Below are positions 23,719-32,441 of a stretch of DNA of 33,581 nucleotides, in pieces. Position 1 is the first letter of the stretch; every line of letters begins with the position of its first letter. The notes beneath the pieces are model-generated. The model was not told where the DNA came from and ran no database searches. It worked only from the letters and a program-made list of their open reading frames with translations. The stretch spans positions 1 to 33,581 of the forward strand of contig CAZSBG010000068.1 in assembly GCA_964605145.1 (NCBI GenBank), written 5' to 3'. The stretch is from CAZSBG01 sp964605145. Lineage in GTDB: Bacteria; Zhuqueibacterota; Zhuqueibacteria; Thermofontimicrobiales; Thermofontimicrobiaceae. Both the position numbers and the translations under genes were made by a program.

Positions 23719-23961
23719 TTAGTTCCTGCTGTAAACCATAAAAGATTCAACATCATTTGACTGGACATCTTCACCCAGGTCTGACTCCCATTGATCAGCC
23801 CACTCATTCAAATCAAAAAAAGTTTTTGTCGCGTTTTTATCATTTAATAAAGAATTGATTACAACGACCAACTCAATCTCATCGCCTTCATTGAACTGCG
23901 AAAAATTTAACGTTATTTGTTTTGATGAGTCCAGGCGTTTTTTTAAAACAAATGTTTCCAT
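23719..23961 (-). CDS. VapB-like orphan antitoxin
   Basis: The start is placed at ATG 23961, where AAAGG stands upstream, giving 80 aa. An upstream ATG at 24006 in the same frame is less likely. The N-terminal part is a short beta domain (ETFVLKKRLDSSKQITLNFSQFNEGDEIELVVVI) of swapped-hairpin type. The C-terminal tail (WADQWESDLGEDVQSNDVESFMVY) closely resembles tails of antitoxins that precede PIN-domain VapC toxins. No PIN gene follows; only a repeat and the UPF0175 gene do. The toxin has probably been lost. Confidence 0.65.
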   Translation of the reverse strand: METFVLKKRLDSSKQITLNFSQFNEGDEIELVVVINSLLNDKNATKTFFDLNEWADQWESDLGEDVQSNDVESFMVYSRN

Positions 23962-24054
23962 GTTTTTTTCCTTTGTTTTAACCACGCCTAAGAAAATATA
24001 AAACATCTATATCAAAATGTCAATCGGTTTTATTTCAGCACAAGCTGCCAGATG

Positions 24055-24077
24055 GTCTCCACCTCCGAGGTGGAGAC
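24055..24077. repeat. Perfect palindrome GTCTCCACCTC-c-GAGGTGGAGAC
   Basis: The arms are 11 bp with a single central base. The sequence lies between the converging 3' end of the large surface-protein gene and the start of the VapB-like gene. A closely related copy is at 32442-32474 and a decayed one at 23667. The left flank CCAGATG is shared by the two good copies. Confidence 0.6.
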
Positions 24078-24095
24078 ATAAAAATCCCACGCAAC

Positions 24096-27000
24096 CTACT
24101 TCATCAAAATCACCTTCCTCGTCTCGGTTTGCTCGCCGGCCCGGACCAGGCAGACGTAAATCCCGCTGCTCACTTCAGCGCCGGCATTGTTTCTGCCATT
24201 CCACACTATGTGATAATACCCGGCCGGACGCACATCATCCACCAGGCTTTTCACCTCGCGGCCCAGCAGGTCGTAGATTTTCAGGCTCACCCGCTGCAGC
24301 GACGGGATTTTGAAATCAATGCGCGTTGTGGCATTGAATGGATTGGGGTAATTCTGCGAAAGCCCAAATTCCTGCGGAAACTGAGCGCGGAGATCTCCCA
24401 CCTGTTTTCCGATAAATCCGGGGGAGCCGGCAAATACCTGAAATCCGGCCTCTTCATCATCGTGATAGCGCTGGAATGAATACTCATGATACGAATTCAT
24501 GTCGATTGTTTTGTTTCGGTTCTTGTCGTACAGAACAACTTCCATATCCGTTTCCGGCAATCTCTCCACGGCCCAGTTCAAACGGACGACGCTTGCGACT
24601 TCGTTGGATTTCACGCGCAAATCCCAAATTTGCCCTTCTTTTAATGACTGGCGAAAATCCGAAGTGTACGCTTTGCAGCGGCCCGGCCAATCCGCGTGCG
24701 GGAAATAAAGCGACACATAATTCCCCAACACCGGCGGTTCCGGGTAATCCTGTTTATCCCATGAATCCGAACCTGTCTCACTGACGCCCAGGTAATTGAT
24801 CCGATCCGAACTGCCGCCGCATTCAGCATTGATGCGAAGTCTCCAGCCGGTTTCCGATTCCGCTATTTTTCTGAGCGGCGTCTCGCTTTCCGGCTCGAAA
24901 GACAATTCCACCGAACTATTGCCATTGACAAAAACAAAATACCCGGCCCAGGGCTGCAAAACGGTGGTCAGTTCGTAACCGCCTGCACCGTCCGGCGCAT
25001 AAAGCTGATCCACGATATTTTCATTCGTTGGCGAAAACGAAATGGGAAAAGCAAACGGATTGCCAACCTGGTTCCAGCCGGGCGAGAGCGTGATTGACTT
25101 CGTTTCCAGCGGCAATACCTGGCCGGGGCCGGCATCGATGTGAATGGCGCCGCCCTCAGGATTGGCTTTGAGCCAGAACGCTTTGCCGGCAAAAAACGAA
25201 AACACCGTAGACTCCAGCGCGGCCTGATATTCCGCGTAACCGTCATTGGCGCCATCGCCGTCCGTATCTTCGAATGAAAACAGCCGCCAGTTGGGTTCGC
25301 CGTAGCTGCCAAGCGCAGTCTCATCCAGCAAAATTGCGGCGACTGTCTTTTCGTCCAGATTGGCCGGGGCGGAAATCATGCGCCACTCGCCGCCGGGATA
25401 GCCGGAAGCATACGGACTGCCATCGATGCCTGTCGTGAGCGCGCCATCGGAAAATCGAATGGGCGAAGACAGGGTATCGGTGGCGCTAATATTGCCGGCG
25501 CTGTCTTCGGCTCTGATAAAAAAGGCCAGCCCCTGCAACGTAACCGCCGATGCCGGGAGCGCCGCCGAATAGTGCTGACCCGCTCCCTCGCTCATTTCAA
25601 TCTGGCGAAAACTGTTCTCCGATCCCTTGCGATAAAACAGATATGCCGAAGCGACCTCCCAGTTGTCTGAAATTTCAGCCGAAATCGAGAAGGCGGTGCT
25701 GGCTTGCATGGTTGTTGTGAACGGCTGAACCGAAATCTGCGGCGACTCCGAATCGATGCCGACGCCGGAAAGATTAACAGTCATCTCAGGATTTTCAGGA
25801 TCGTTGCTGTGGATGGACAAAACTCCGCTTTCGGATAACAGGCTGTCCGGCGTGAACTGCACCTGAACCTCCTGCCGGCCCGAAGGCGTTACGGCGAATT
25901 GCTTCGGGTCCGCGGAAAATACAGGATTGCTGCTGGCGATGTTTTGAACCAACAAATCGGCATTGCCCTTATTTTCGAAAGTCACCTGCCAGGAGGAGGA
26001 CGAAAGTATCGGGACATTCCCAAAATTGTGCGATGTTTCCGAAATGAAAATAGCAGGCTGCGGCGCGATAACGCCCTTGCCCCTCACAGGAAATAAAACC
26101 GTGTCTTCGTCCGGATCGTTGCTGGAGATACGAAAAGTATCCTGAAATGTACTTTCAGTCACAGGCGAAAATACCAGCGTGAAATTGAAACTGTCCAACT
26201 CGGCGATTGAGGCGGTTTTTGGACTGACGGAAAAAGCCGATACGCTGTTCTGAATATCGTAAATCTCCAGCGCGCCCGAACCCAGGTTTTTGACCGTGAG
26301 TTTCCAGGTCTTTGAACTATCCACCAGCACGCTGCCGAAATCGTATTGTGTGACTGGCAGATAAATATCCGGAATCAACGGTGGCTCTGAATCGATGCCG
26401 ACGCCGGAAAGGCTGACAGTCATCTCAGGATTGTCCGGATCGTTGCTGTGGATTGTTAAATTACCGCTTTCGGCTAACAGGCTGTCCGGCGTGAACTGCA
26501 TCTGAACCTCCTGCCGGCCCGAAGGCGTTACGGCGAATTGCTTCGGGTCAGAGGAAAATACAGGATTGCTGCTGGCGATGTTTTGAACTACCAAATCAGC
26601 CGCGCCTTTGTTTTCGAAAGTCACCTGCCAGGAGGCGGACGAAAGTACCGGGACGTCGCCGAAATTGTGGGATGTTTCCGAAATGAAAATGGAAGGCTGC
26701 GGCGCGATAACGGCCTTGCCCGTCACAGGAAATAAAACCGTGGCTTCGTCCGGATCGTTGCTGGAGATACGAAATGTATCCTGAAATGTACTTTCAGTCA
26801 CAGGCGAAAATACCAGCGTGAAATTGAAACTGTCCAACTCGGCGATTGAGGCGGTTTTTGGACTGACGGAAAAAGCCGATGAACTGTTTTGAATATCGTA
26901 AATCTCCAGCGCGCCCGAACCCAAATTTTTGACCGTGAGTTTCCAGGTTTTTGAACTATCCACCAGCACGCTGCCGAAATCGTATTGTGTAATTGGTAAA

Positions 27001-28124
27001 AATATATCCGAATCCGTTGGGCCTGCCCGGGGTGTGGCGCTCACCTGGTCGCTGAACTCGCTCTCGTTGCCGGTGCTGTCCACCGCGGAAATGCGATAAT
27101 AGTAGGTTTGCCCGACAATTACATCCGTGTCCTCATAAGTCGTGTCCGGCGTGAATACAACGGCCAGCGAGTCACCGGGAGAGGGGACAAAATTGTTGGT
27201 CTGGCTGCGGTAGATTTTGTAGTGACTCAAATTTGATTCAGTATTAGATCGCCAATACAATATAATTTTATCATCTTGAGGTAAAGCGTCAACTAAAGTC
27301 GGCTTGGCTGGAACGATTCGACCAGTCACTGTCCAACTAGAGAAAGAATTGACATTTACACTTATTTGACGCGGATCCGATTCTATTACATTTTGTGGTT
27401 CTCCAACCATAAACCATTTTAAACCACTATCAGTACTTTTCCAAACCTGAGCTTTTGTAAGGTCTCCATAATCATCATCTGAAACCCATGATAAAGTAAG
27501 ATTTCTTCCATTGCTTGGGGGATTGGCGGTAGTAATTACCCAACTACGATTGATGCTCGTATGTTCATTAACTGTAACTGCACCTGATACACGAGTTATC
27601 ATTACATCTCCAATATCATCAACACCACTATCTAATTCAACTCCAATACCGTTTAAAATCGATGAGCCTGTACCAACGGTTTTTCTTGTTTTAAGAATAC
27701 CGACAACATAGTTACCACTGCCTTCTCCTGATAGCATAGCTGATGAGCCTAATATAAGTGTATCTGATCCAGTGTTGATATTACCGTTTATGAAAACAAG
27801 TGTACCATTGACAGCTACTTTATTATTTATTCTTAACTCTCCGCTTAATTTATTCACTGTTAAATTATTAAATTTTTCGCCAGATGGATTGGTTATCTCT
27901 GGCATACTTGTACCGTCAAAAATGATACTACCATCACCAGCCACGAATGTGCCTTTATTAATCCAGTGGCCACTAATGGAAATTATGCCATTATCACCAG
28001 ATACTTTCATGCCCTCACCAATTTTGATAGATACCTGAGCGGTTGAATTTATATGCCAGAGTAATACTGGCAATAAAATAGTACTAGCAAATCGCAATGA
28101 TTTAAATAAATATTGCATTGACAT
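24096..28124 (-). CDS. Secreted choice-of-anchor surface protein with C-terminal sorting tail
   Basis: This 1342-aa protein has a signal peptide (to about residue 30, NSTAQ), an N-terminal beta domain (about 30-280), a fibronectin III domain (about 285-370), then four choice-of-anchor D / ASH-like domains. These arise from two nearly identical 213-aa units that open with ITQYDFGSVLVDSSK or VTQYDFGSVLVDSSK. A large mixed domain follows. The C-terminus is a typical FCB-group sorting tail with NYPNPFNATTRI, LLGREVKSL and SSGIYVCLV. It is probably exported and displayed at the surface; the ligand is unknown. Base composition changes within the gene near 27240: the first about 295 codons are AT-rich like the downstream genes, while the rest is GC-richer. 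A start two codons later (M3) is an alternative. Confidence 0.85.
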   Translation of the reverse strand: MSMQYLFKSLRFASTILLPVLLWHINSTAQVSIKIGEGMKVSGDNGIISISGHWINKGTFVAGDGSIIFDGTSMPEITNPSGEKFNNLTVNKLSGELRINNKVAVNGTLVFINGNINTGSDTLILGSSAMLSGEGSGNYVVGILKTRKTVGTGSSILNGIGVELDSGVDDIGDVMITRVSGAVTVNEHTSINRSWVITTANPPSNGRNLTLSWVSDDDYGDLTKAQVWKSTDSGLKWFMVGEPQNVIESDPRQISVNVNSFSSWTVTGRIVPAKPTLVDALPQDDKIILYWRSNTESNLSHYKIYRSQTNNFVPSPGDSLAVVFTPDTTYEDTDVIVGQTYYYRISAVDSTGNESEFSDQVSATPRAGPTDSDIFLPITQYDFGSVLVDSSKTWKLTVKNLGSGALEIYDIQNSSSAFSVSPKTASIAELDSFNFTLVFSPVTESTFQDTFRISSNDPDEATVLFPVTGKAVIAPQPSIFISETSHNFGDVPVLSSASWQVTFENKGAADLVVQNIASSNPVFSSDPKQFAVTPSGRQEVQMQFTPDSLLAESGNLTIHSNDPDNPEMTVSLSGVGIDSEPPLIPDIYLPVTQYDFGSVLVDSSKTWKLTVKNLGSGALEIYDIQNSVSAFSVSPKTASIAELDSFNFTLVFSPVTESTFQDTFRISSNDPDEDTVLFPVRGKGVIAPQPAIFISETSHNFGNVPILSSSSWQVTFENKGNADLLVQNIASSNPVFSADPKQFAVTPSGRQEVQVQFTPDSLLSESGVLSIHSNDPENPEMTVNLSGVGIDSESPQISVQPFTTTMQASTAFSISAEISDNWEVASAYLFYRKGSENSFRQIEMSEGAGQHYSAALPASAVTLQGLAFFIRAEDSAGNISATDTLSSPIRFSDGALTTGIDGSPYASGYPGGEWRMISAPANLDEKTVAAILLDETALGSYGEPNWRLFSFEDTDGDGANDGYAEYQAALESTVFSFFAGKAFWLKANPEGGAIHIDAGPGQVLPLETKSITLSPGWNQVGNPFAFPISFSPTNENIVDQLYAPDGAGGYELTTVLQPWAGYFVFVNGNSSVELSFEPESETPLRKIAESETGWRLRINAECGGSSDRINYLGVSETGSDSWDKQDYPEPPVLGNYVSLYFPHADWPGRCKAYTSDFRQSLKEGQIWDLRVKSNEVASVVRLNWAVERLPETDMEVVLYDKNRNKTIDMNSYHEYSFQRYHDDEEAGFQVFAGSPGFIGKQVGDLRAQFPQEFGLSQNYPNPFNATTRIDFKIPSLQRVSLKIYDLLGREVKSLVDDVRPAGYYHIVWNGRNNAGAEVSSGIYVCLVRAGEQTETRKVILMK
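25751..27005 (-). repeat. Tandem 639-bp intragenic duplication
   Basis: Copy one is 25751-26389 and copy two begins at 26390 and runs to about 27005. Both share long identical stretches (for example AATCGATGCCGACGCCGGAA at their left ends), with scattered substitutions. The period is 639 bp, exactly 213 codons, so the frame is kept. It doubles a pair of choice-of-anchor domains. Confidence 0.85.
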
Positions 28125-28251
28125 CTCTCTCGTTTAAAAAATTTATAAGACATTCCATAAATTCATTAGACTTTATTTTTTAATATTTTTTTACCTCTTT
28201 CCGGACTGTGATCCTATTGCCAATATCTTATATTTTCAAATAATTTACCAT

Positions 28252-28746
28252 TTACACCCACATTACTCTAACTACAATTTTAAGTGTTGAATTTCCTGCT
28301 ATTTTTTTAACTGTTACGCTCCCATCTTCGTTAATATTAAATTCGATTAGCACATCATATGGTCCATCAATCATATAACTTGTTCCTATTGCACCATAAC
28401 AAGATTTTTGATGGAATCCCTCTGCACCAACTGAATTTTTGTATGCAAGAATAACCTCAATAAAAGCTCCTATCTTTACATCATTTTTACAGTCAGGAAT
28501 AATTGTTTGGAATGTTTCGTCTAAACTATCAGAAAACCATAACATAATACCACCGAATCCCTCCTTAATGTGAATTGGTCCTAAAGGACTTGTCGTTCCG
28601 ATACCTACATTACCATCTTCGCTGATGTAAAGCAATGTATCATTACTGCTATTAGATAAATTAAAAGAGGACGATTGTCCCAATGCAGAATTTACATAAG
28701 AGATCTGTAAAATCAAAAAGATAAGAATAGATATTTCCTTAAACAT
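28252..28746 (-). CDS. Small secreted fibre-like protein
   Basis: The start is placed at ATG 28746, because GGAGG lies just upstream within the codons of an earlier ATG (28758). The protein is then 164 aa. It has a signal peptide (FKEISILIFLILQISYVNSALGQ) and then SEDGNVGIGTTSPLGPIHI, a motif typical of phage tail fibre and surface fibre proteins near their shaft or knob. The rest is a beta-rich domain of unknown type with two cysteines. There is no C-terminal chaperone domain. It shares the AT-rich composition of its neighbours and sits between the large surface-protein gene and the RES gene. Confidence 0.6.
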   Translation of the reverse strand: MFKEISILIFLILQISYVNSALGQSSSFNLSNSSNDTLLYISEDGNVGIGTTSPLGPIHIKEGFGGIMLWFSDSLDETFQTIIPDCKNDVKIGAFIEVILAYKNSVGAEGFHQKSCYGAIGTSYMIDGPYDVLIEFNINEDGSVTVKKIAGNSTLKIVVRVMWV

Positions 28747-28783
28747 TTTTGCCTCCATTTTATATTTTATTTTAGTTAGTAAA

Positions 28784-30052
28784 TTAAGAAATCAACGAAA
28801 TATTAACTGGTTCTAAGCCCGGATTATTGATTCGTATTTTTTTTAGCTCATGCCCTATAATTTTATATATTTCCAATTGTTGAGGATTGATTTTTAAAAC
28901 TGCTCCTGATGTTAACATTTTCTTTTTTACTGATTTTTTTAAAACTTCATCTTCAACAGAATGATTAAAAAGAGCAATATTTTTTCCTGCCCTCCCAGTT
29001 TGTGATGATGCGAATATAATTCCATCTATCTTGAACTTATTATAGTTAGCAAGAAATTCTGTCAAAGCTTGGGTAGGGATATATTCAAGTGGTTCATCAG
29101 CAGGTAATATAGGCTTACTTATTTCATAATGAAATTTATTAATGAATTTTAAATTTTTAATTTCCTGACAAAATTTTGGATGAAACATGCTTGGCCACAC
29201 TTTTTCAGACAAGTGAGGATCATCAAATAGAGAAAGATTAAGAACACGAATTGGTTTAACAATTTTAAATTCTCCAAGTACTATAATCGCCTCAGACGGC
29301 GGACGAATTTCAGTAATACAAGTATTTTTTTCAAAAGATCCATAAAAAATTGAAATTCCTTTAGGGTTCATACGTCCAGCTTTTGACTTTTTATGGTGTG
29401 GAGCACCTAACTCCTTATGTGGATTTTTAAGTATTTTTTGAATTTTCTCATCCGCAATCCGTGCACGATATATTGTAGCTTCTTTGCTATCTGGTATAAT
29501 TTCATAAATTGCTGTTTTGTTGTTAGAGAAACGATAATTCATTATCACATCAAATATATCTTCTAATTTTTTATAATATTTAAAGTTAAAAAATCGCTGA
29601 TGATGTTTTATACTTTGACAAAAATCAGCCCAATATTTTGAATATATTGCGTCCAAAACAGGGATTTCTTCGAATGTCAACTTATAATCAATTAAGCCTT
29701 TATTTCCTTTTTCTTTTGAGGTATATTTTTGAATAAGATACGTAACAATTTTTTCTACTATTGCAGAATTTGTTGTTTTCAAAATCATATCTTTAATTAT
29801 CGTATGTGGTGATATTGAATAAATTATTTTATTTTTAGTGTGACTATTTAAAATTTCCAAAGTCGATAGAGGCCTATAGTTCTCATGAAATATTTTATCA
29901 ATCCAATCTGATAAATACTCAAGAGTTATACATTCTCTATTCTTACTACAAAAAGTACAGTCTTTCAATGTACCATTTTTTTTTATATAACTTTTCAAGT
30001 AAGAATCAGAGATACAATCATAGCACAAATATTTTGAGATATTTCCATTCAT
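28784..30052 (-). CDS. RES-domain protein with HEPN/RES N-terminal region and zinc knuckle
   Basis: This 422-aa protein starts with a C10-x2-C13 and C32-x2-C35 zinc-binding pattern. A helical region (about 45-185) like the N-terminal domain found with HEPN/RES proteins follows. The RES domain covers about 190-390: Y195-R196-A-R, FYGSFEKNTCITEIRP and FASSQTGRAG contain the conserved Arg, Tyr, Glu and Ser. RES toxins of RES-Xre pairs degrade NAD+. No Xre-type antitoxin is adjacent, so the zinc/HEPN-like part may regulate activity in the same chain. The gene is about one third GC, well below the flanking PEGA gene, which suggests transfer. A phage-defence or growth-arrest role is inference. The ribosome-binding site is weak. 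Confidence 0.75.
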   Translation of the reverse strand: MNGNISKYLCYDCISDSYLKSYIKKNGTLKDCTFCSKNRECITLEYLSDWIDKIFHENYRPLSTLEILNSHTKNKIIYSISPHTIIKDMILKTTNSAIVEKIVTYLIQKYTSKEKGNKGLIDYKLTFEEIPVLDAIYSKYWADFCQSIKHHQRFFNFKYYKKLEDIFDVIMNYRFSNNKTAIYEIIPDSKEATIYRARIADEKIQKILKNPHKELGAPHHKKSKAGRMNPKGISIFYGSFEKNTCITEIRPPSEAIIVLGEFKIVKPIRVLNLSLFDDPHLSEKVWPSMFHPKFCQEIKNLKFINKFHYEISKPILPADEPLEYIPTQALTEFLANYNKFKIDGIIFASSQTGRAGKNIALFNHSVEDEVLKKSVKKKMLTSGAVLKINPQQLEIYKIIGHELKKIRINNPGLEPVNISLIS

Positions 30053-30354
30053 AACTTAACCATTCAATAAAATATCATAAATCAATCGAAACAAACCATT
30101 ATTGATAATTTGTTGTAATCCTAATTTATTATAATTCATCTAACCAGCCAAAATTTAAATCCCTTATATATTTTTTCAAGCTCATTTTATATCCATGCTG
30201 GACATCTTCTTTATTTTACTTTTTTAGCAAATAACAAGTTTTTAATTACAAATACTTATGATTTTTAATATCGGTTAATCCTACTATAAAAAATTGATAA
30301 TTAAATATTTTTCATTCTATGCTACCTATAATTTCAATAATTATTAAAATATTT
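30053..30354. other. AT-rich gap upstream of the RES gene
   Basis: About 300 bases without a gene, very AT-rich. The promoter of the RES gene likely lies here, but no clear box pair stands out. Its right edge coincides with the end of the AT-rich island at the 3' end of the PEGA gene. Confidence 0.45.
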
Positions 30355-31470
30355 TCACAAACCCGGCGGCTCCGGCGGCGTACCAATCACATCCACATTT
30401 TCCTCTTTATCGCCTTTCAGCAGCAGCCAGGCCGTTACACCGCCGCCAATCAACACAGCGCTGCCCAATATCCACGGCCATTTTTTCCGTCCCTTTTTTA
30501 TGGCCGGTTTTTCTTTGGGGCGGTCCTGGCGCAGGTCGGCTAAATTGTCCGGCACAGCTTCCTTCATCGTCAATTTAAAATAGACCTGGCCGTCCCTGTT
30601 CAACTTAACGTCTTTTTCCTCGGCGAGGTACTGGTCTTTTTCAACCTTGATTTTGTAACTGCCCTCCGGCAGCCGGCCGGTCCAGGGCGTGGCGGCAAGG
30701 TATGTCTCGCTGAGATAAATTTTCGCGTACGGCGGCATGGACAAAATTTTCAACTGAAAAAGCTTCTTCAGCCGCGCCTGCATGGTTTTCTGTTTCAGCG
30801 GCTCGATGGTGACGGTCTCTTTCCAATCGAGAAAGTTTGCCTTTTTTATTTCAACCTCGTGCTCGCCAATGCGCAGGCTGTTCAGGCGAAATGGCGTCGT
30901 GCCTTTCAATTCCCCGTCGATATACACGAACGCCCCCTGTGGCGTGCACTCAATTTCCAGCGACCCGGTTTTCAGTTTATCCGATGTTTTCACGGCCAGC
31001 TCACCCGCAATACCGTCGATGTAATTCAGCAGCCCGTCGATTGGCCCGGAGTAATCGCGATCCGCCGTGAGAAACACCTGCCGCGTCGCCACGTCGATCA
31101 TGCGGACATCGATGGTGTAGGTGTTGCCCACCCGGCCCACAGCGCCGGTCACCATCCATTGCGCGCCCAGGGATTTTCCCACTTCAGCGACATTGTCCAC
31201 ATCCCCGGTCTGCTGGTACGCCTTTTCGCGGAGCACCTCGGCCACGCGCTCGGTTTCCACCACGCGGAACTGGCTGGTCTTCACCAGTTCAGAGTGAAAC
31301 CGCTCGGACAGACTCGCCGCTTCGTAATCCTTCACGCCCTTTCCCTGAAACGGAATCACGCCCAGCGTTAGTTTTGGCAGTTGTTTTTCCTGGGACCAGG
31401 CGATGGTCCACGGGGAGAGAATTGTGGAGAGAAAGAAGAGATAGGTGACAAAATGCGTGAATACTTTCAT
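30355..31470 (-). CDS. CsgG-like / PEGA-domain envelope protein
   Basis: The start is placed at ATG 31470, because GGAAG lies about seven bases upstream and a signal peptide (to about IAWSQ) begins there. An ATG at 31548 would add 26 residues. The 371-aa protein has an N-terminal alpha/beta domain like the CsgG/periplasmic TolB-type sensors (LGVIPFQGKG, SERFHSELV, VVETERVAEVL, GAQWMVTGAVGR, VRMIDVATRQVF). Two PEGA domains follow (about 165-305), with the signature GTTPFRLNSLRIGEHEVEI. A transmembrane helix (WPWILGSAVLIGGGVTAWLLL) lies close to the Pro-rich end. It is probably an envelope-anchored structural or assembly protein. Its GC-rich codons contrast with the AT-rich block next to it. 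Confidence 0.8.
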   Translation of the reverse strand: MKVFTHFVTYLFFLSTILSPWTIAWSQEKQLPKLTLGVIPFQGKGVKDYEAASLSERFHSELVKTSQFRVVETERVAEVLREKAYQQTGDVDNVAEVGKSLGAQWMVTGAVGRVGNTYTIDVRMIDVATRQVFLTADRDYSGPIDGLLNYIDGIAGELAVKTSDKLKTGSLEIECTPQGAFVYIDGELKGTTPFRLNSLRIGEHEVEIKKANFLDWKETVTIEPLKQKTMQARLKKLFQLKILSMPPYAKIYLSETYLAATPWTGRLPEGSYKIKVEKDQYLAEEKDVKLNRDGQVYFKLTMKEAVPDNLADLRQDRPKEKPAIKKGRKKWPWILGSAVLIGGGVTAWLLLKGDKEENVDVIGTPPEPPGL

Positions 31471-31713
31471 AAACCGGCTTCCCTGTTTCACCAAATAAAA
31501 AAAGGCAGTGAAAAAATAGAATTTTCTCCTGCCTCCGATTGTACTCATTTTTATTTCGTTTTCATTGCAGCGCCTGTTGTTTCGGTACGATATTATTGTA
31601 AATAATACGAAGAAACATTTACAATGTCAAGCAAAATTTTCTCTGGTCGGGCGGGTTTTTTTGGGGTAGAGAGGTCTGTATCAAAAGTGTATGAATTTTT
31701 GCAGACACCATGT

Positions 31714-31737
31714 AGTGGACGAATATATTCGTCCACT
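31714..31737. repeat. 24-bp perfect palindrome, A-type
   Basis: The arms are AGTGGACGAATA and its reverse complement with no loop. It differs from the palindrome at 32636-32669 by a paired change (A/T to C/G) in both arms, so symmetry is kept. It lies in the spacer upstream of the PEGA gene, downstream of the DUF2283 gene. Confidence 0.65.
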
Positions 31738-31786
31738 GCAAACAGCCGGGAAAGAAAATATTTTAAACTGTTGAATAGGCCCTCAT

Positions 31787-32008
31787 CTATATCGCTTCTG
31801 CCAATTGAATATTTTCAAGGGATACAAAAGGCAATTGCCCTTTTCCCAGTACTTCCTTTGCGTCGAGAATTTCAATACCTACCAGCATTTCCCCCATACC
31901 AATGTTAAGGGGAATTTCTTCATTGTGCCGAATTGTGCGGCACTCATATTTCCCCTCATCAAGGCGTATATAGAGCGCATCGACTTCCGCGTCGCAACTG
32001 ATTTTCAT
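31787..32008 (-). CDS. DUF2283-family small protein
   Basis: The start is placed at ATG 32008, because GGAG lies eight bases upstream. An ATG at 32026 has no such site. The 73-aa protein has the family pattern MKISCDAEVDALYIRLDEGK and later LVGIEILDAKEVLG. Function is unknown. It lies 146 bases after a DUF4258 gene in the same orientation. These two families are often neighbours and may form a toxin-antitoxin-like unit; this is inferred from context. Confidence 0.8.
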   Translation of the reverse strand: MKISCDAEVDALYIRLDEGKYECRTIRHNEEIPLNIGMGEMLVGIEILDAKEVLGKGQLPFVSLENIQLAEAI

Positions 32009-32154
32009 AGTTGATACTCCGGCCATAGGAGTACTACATAACTTTTACATTTTTGTGCAAAAAACAATAGTACTTGTCTCGTAAATACTGTTATTCAATA
32101 TGAAACGTCGAACAAAGAAATCAAATCAGTTTTTCTTGTCTCACGTTTTACGTT

Positions 32155-32322
32155 TCACGTGCGATTCAGCGCGTTATGATCAAAATTGAATCGGCAAATT
32201 CCTCGCCCATATTTCGCAGGTTCACGAATGCCATTTCTAATCGCTTTTATCACTTCGGTTTCAGTTGCCCCTCGTTCATGACACTGTTCAAGTGCATGTT
32301 TCGTTAGCCGAATTCTTTTCAT
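32155..32322 (-). CDS. DUF4258-family protein, apparently shortened
   Basis: The start is placed at ATG 32322, because AAGGAA lies just upstream. An ATG five codons earlier is possible. The 55-aa product has the family N-terminus: RLTKHALEQCHERGATETEVIKAIRNG and GRGICRFNF. Full members usually run on to about 75-90 residues with a strand-rich end (a VVTVY-like block), which is absent here. The sequence just after the stop is a CACGTGAAACGT-type repeat, so the 3' part may have been lost to a repeat. A RelE-like fold is generally suspected for the family. Confidence 0.6.
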   Translation of the reverse strand: MKRIRLTKHALEQCHERGATETEVIKAIRNGIREPAKYGRGICRFNFDHNALNRT

Positions 32323-32441
32323 GTTTCCTTCATTCAATATTAAGATTTACAATACAATATATACAACATCGTCTTGAATGGCAATCATTTTTTATTTTGA
32401 TTTTTGGATGAAATATTTTCAGTTAAAAAGCTCCTGTTTCC

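Noticed and set aside
24484..25324. Several open frames opposite or within the large surface-protein gene
   Set aside because: They are antisense or frame-shifted shadows of a GC-rich coding region, with arginine-rich, low-complexity translations and no ribosome-binding sites.
31624..31908. Plus-strand open frame across the A-type palindrome
   Set aside because: It overlaps the real DUF2283 gene in antisense, crosses a repeat and has no recognisable domain or ribosome-binding site.
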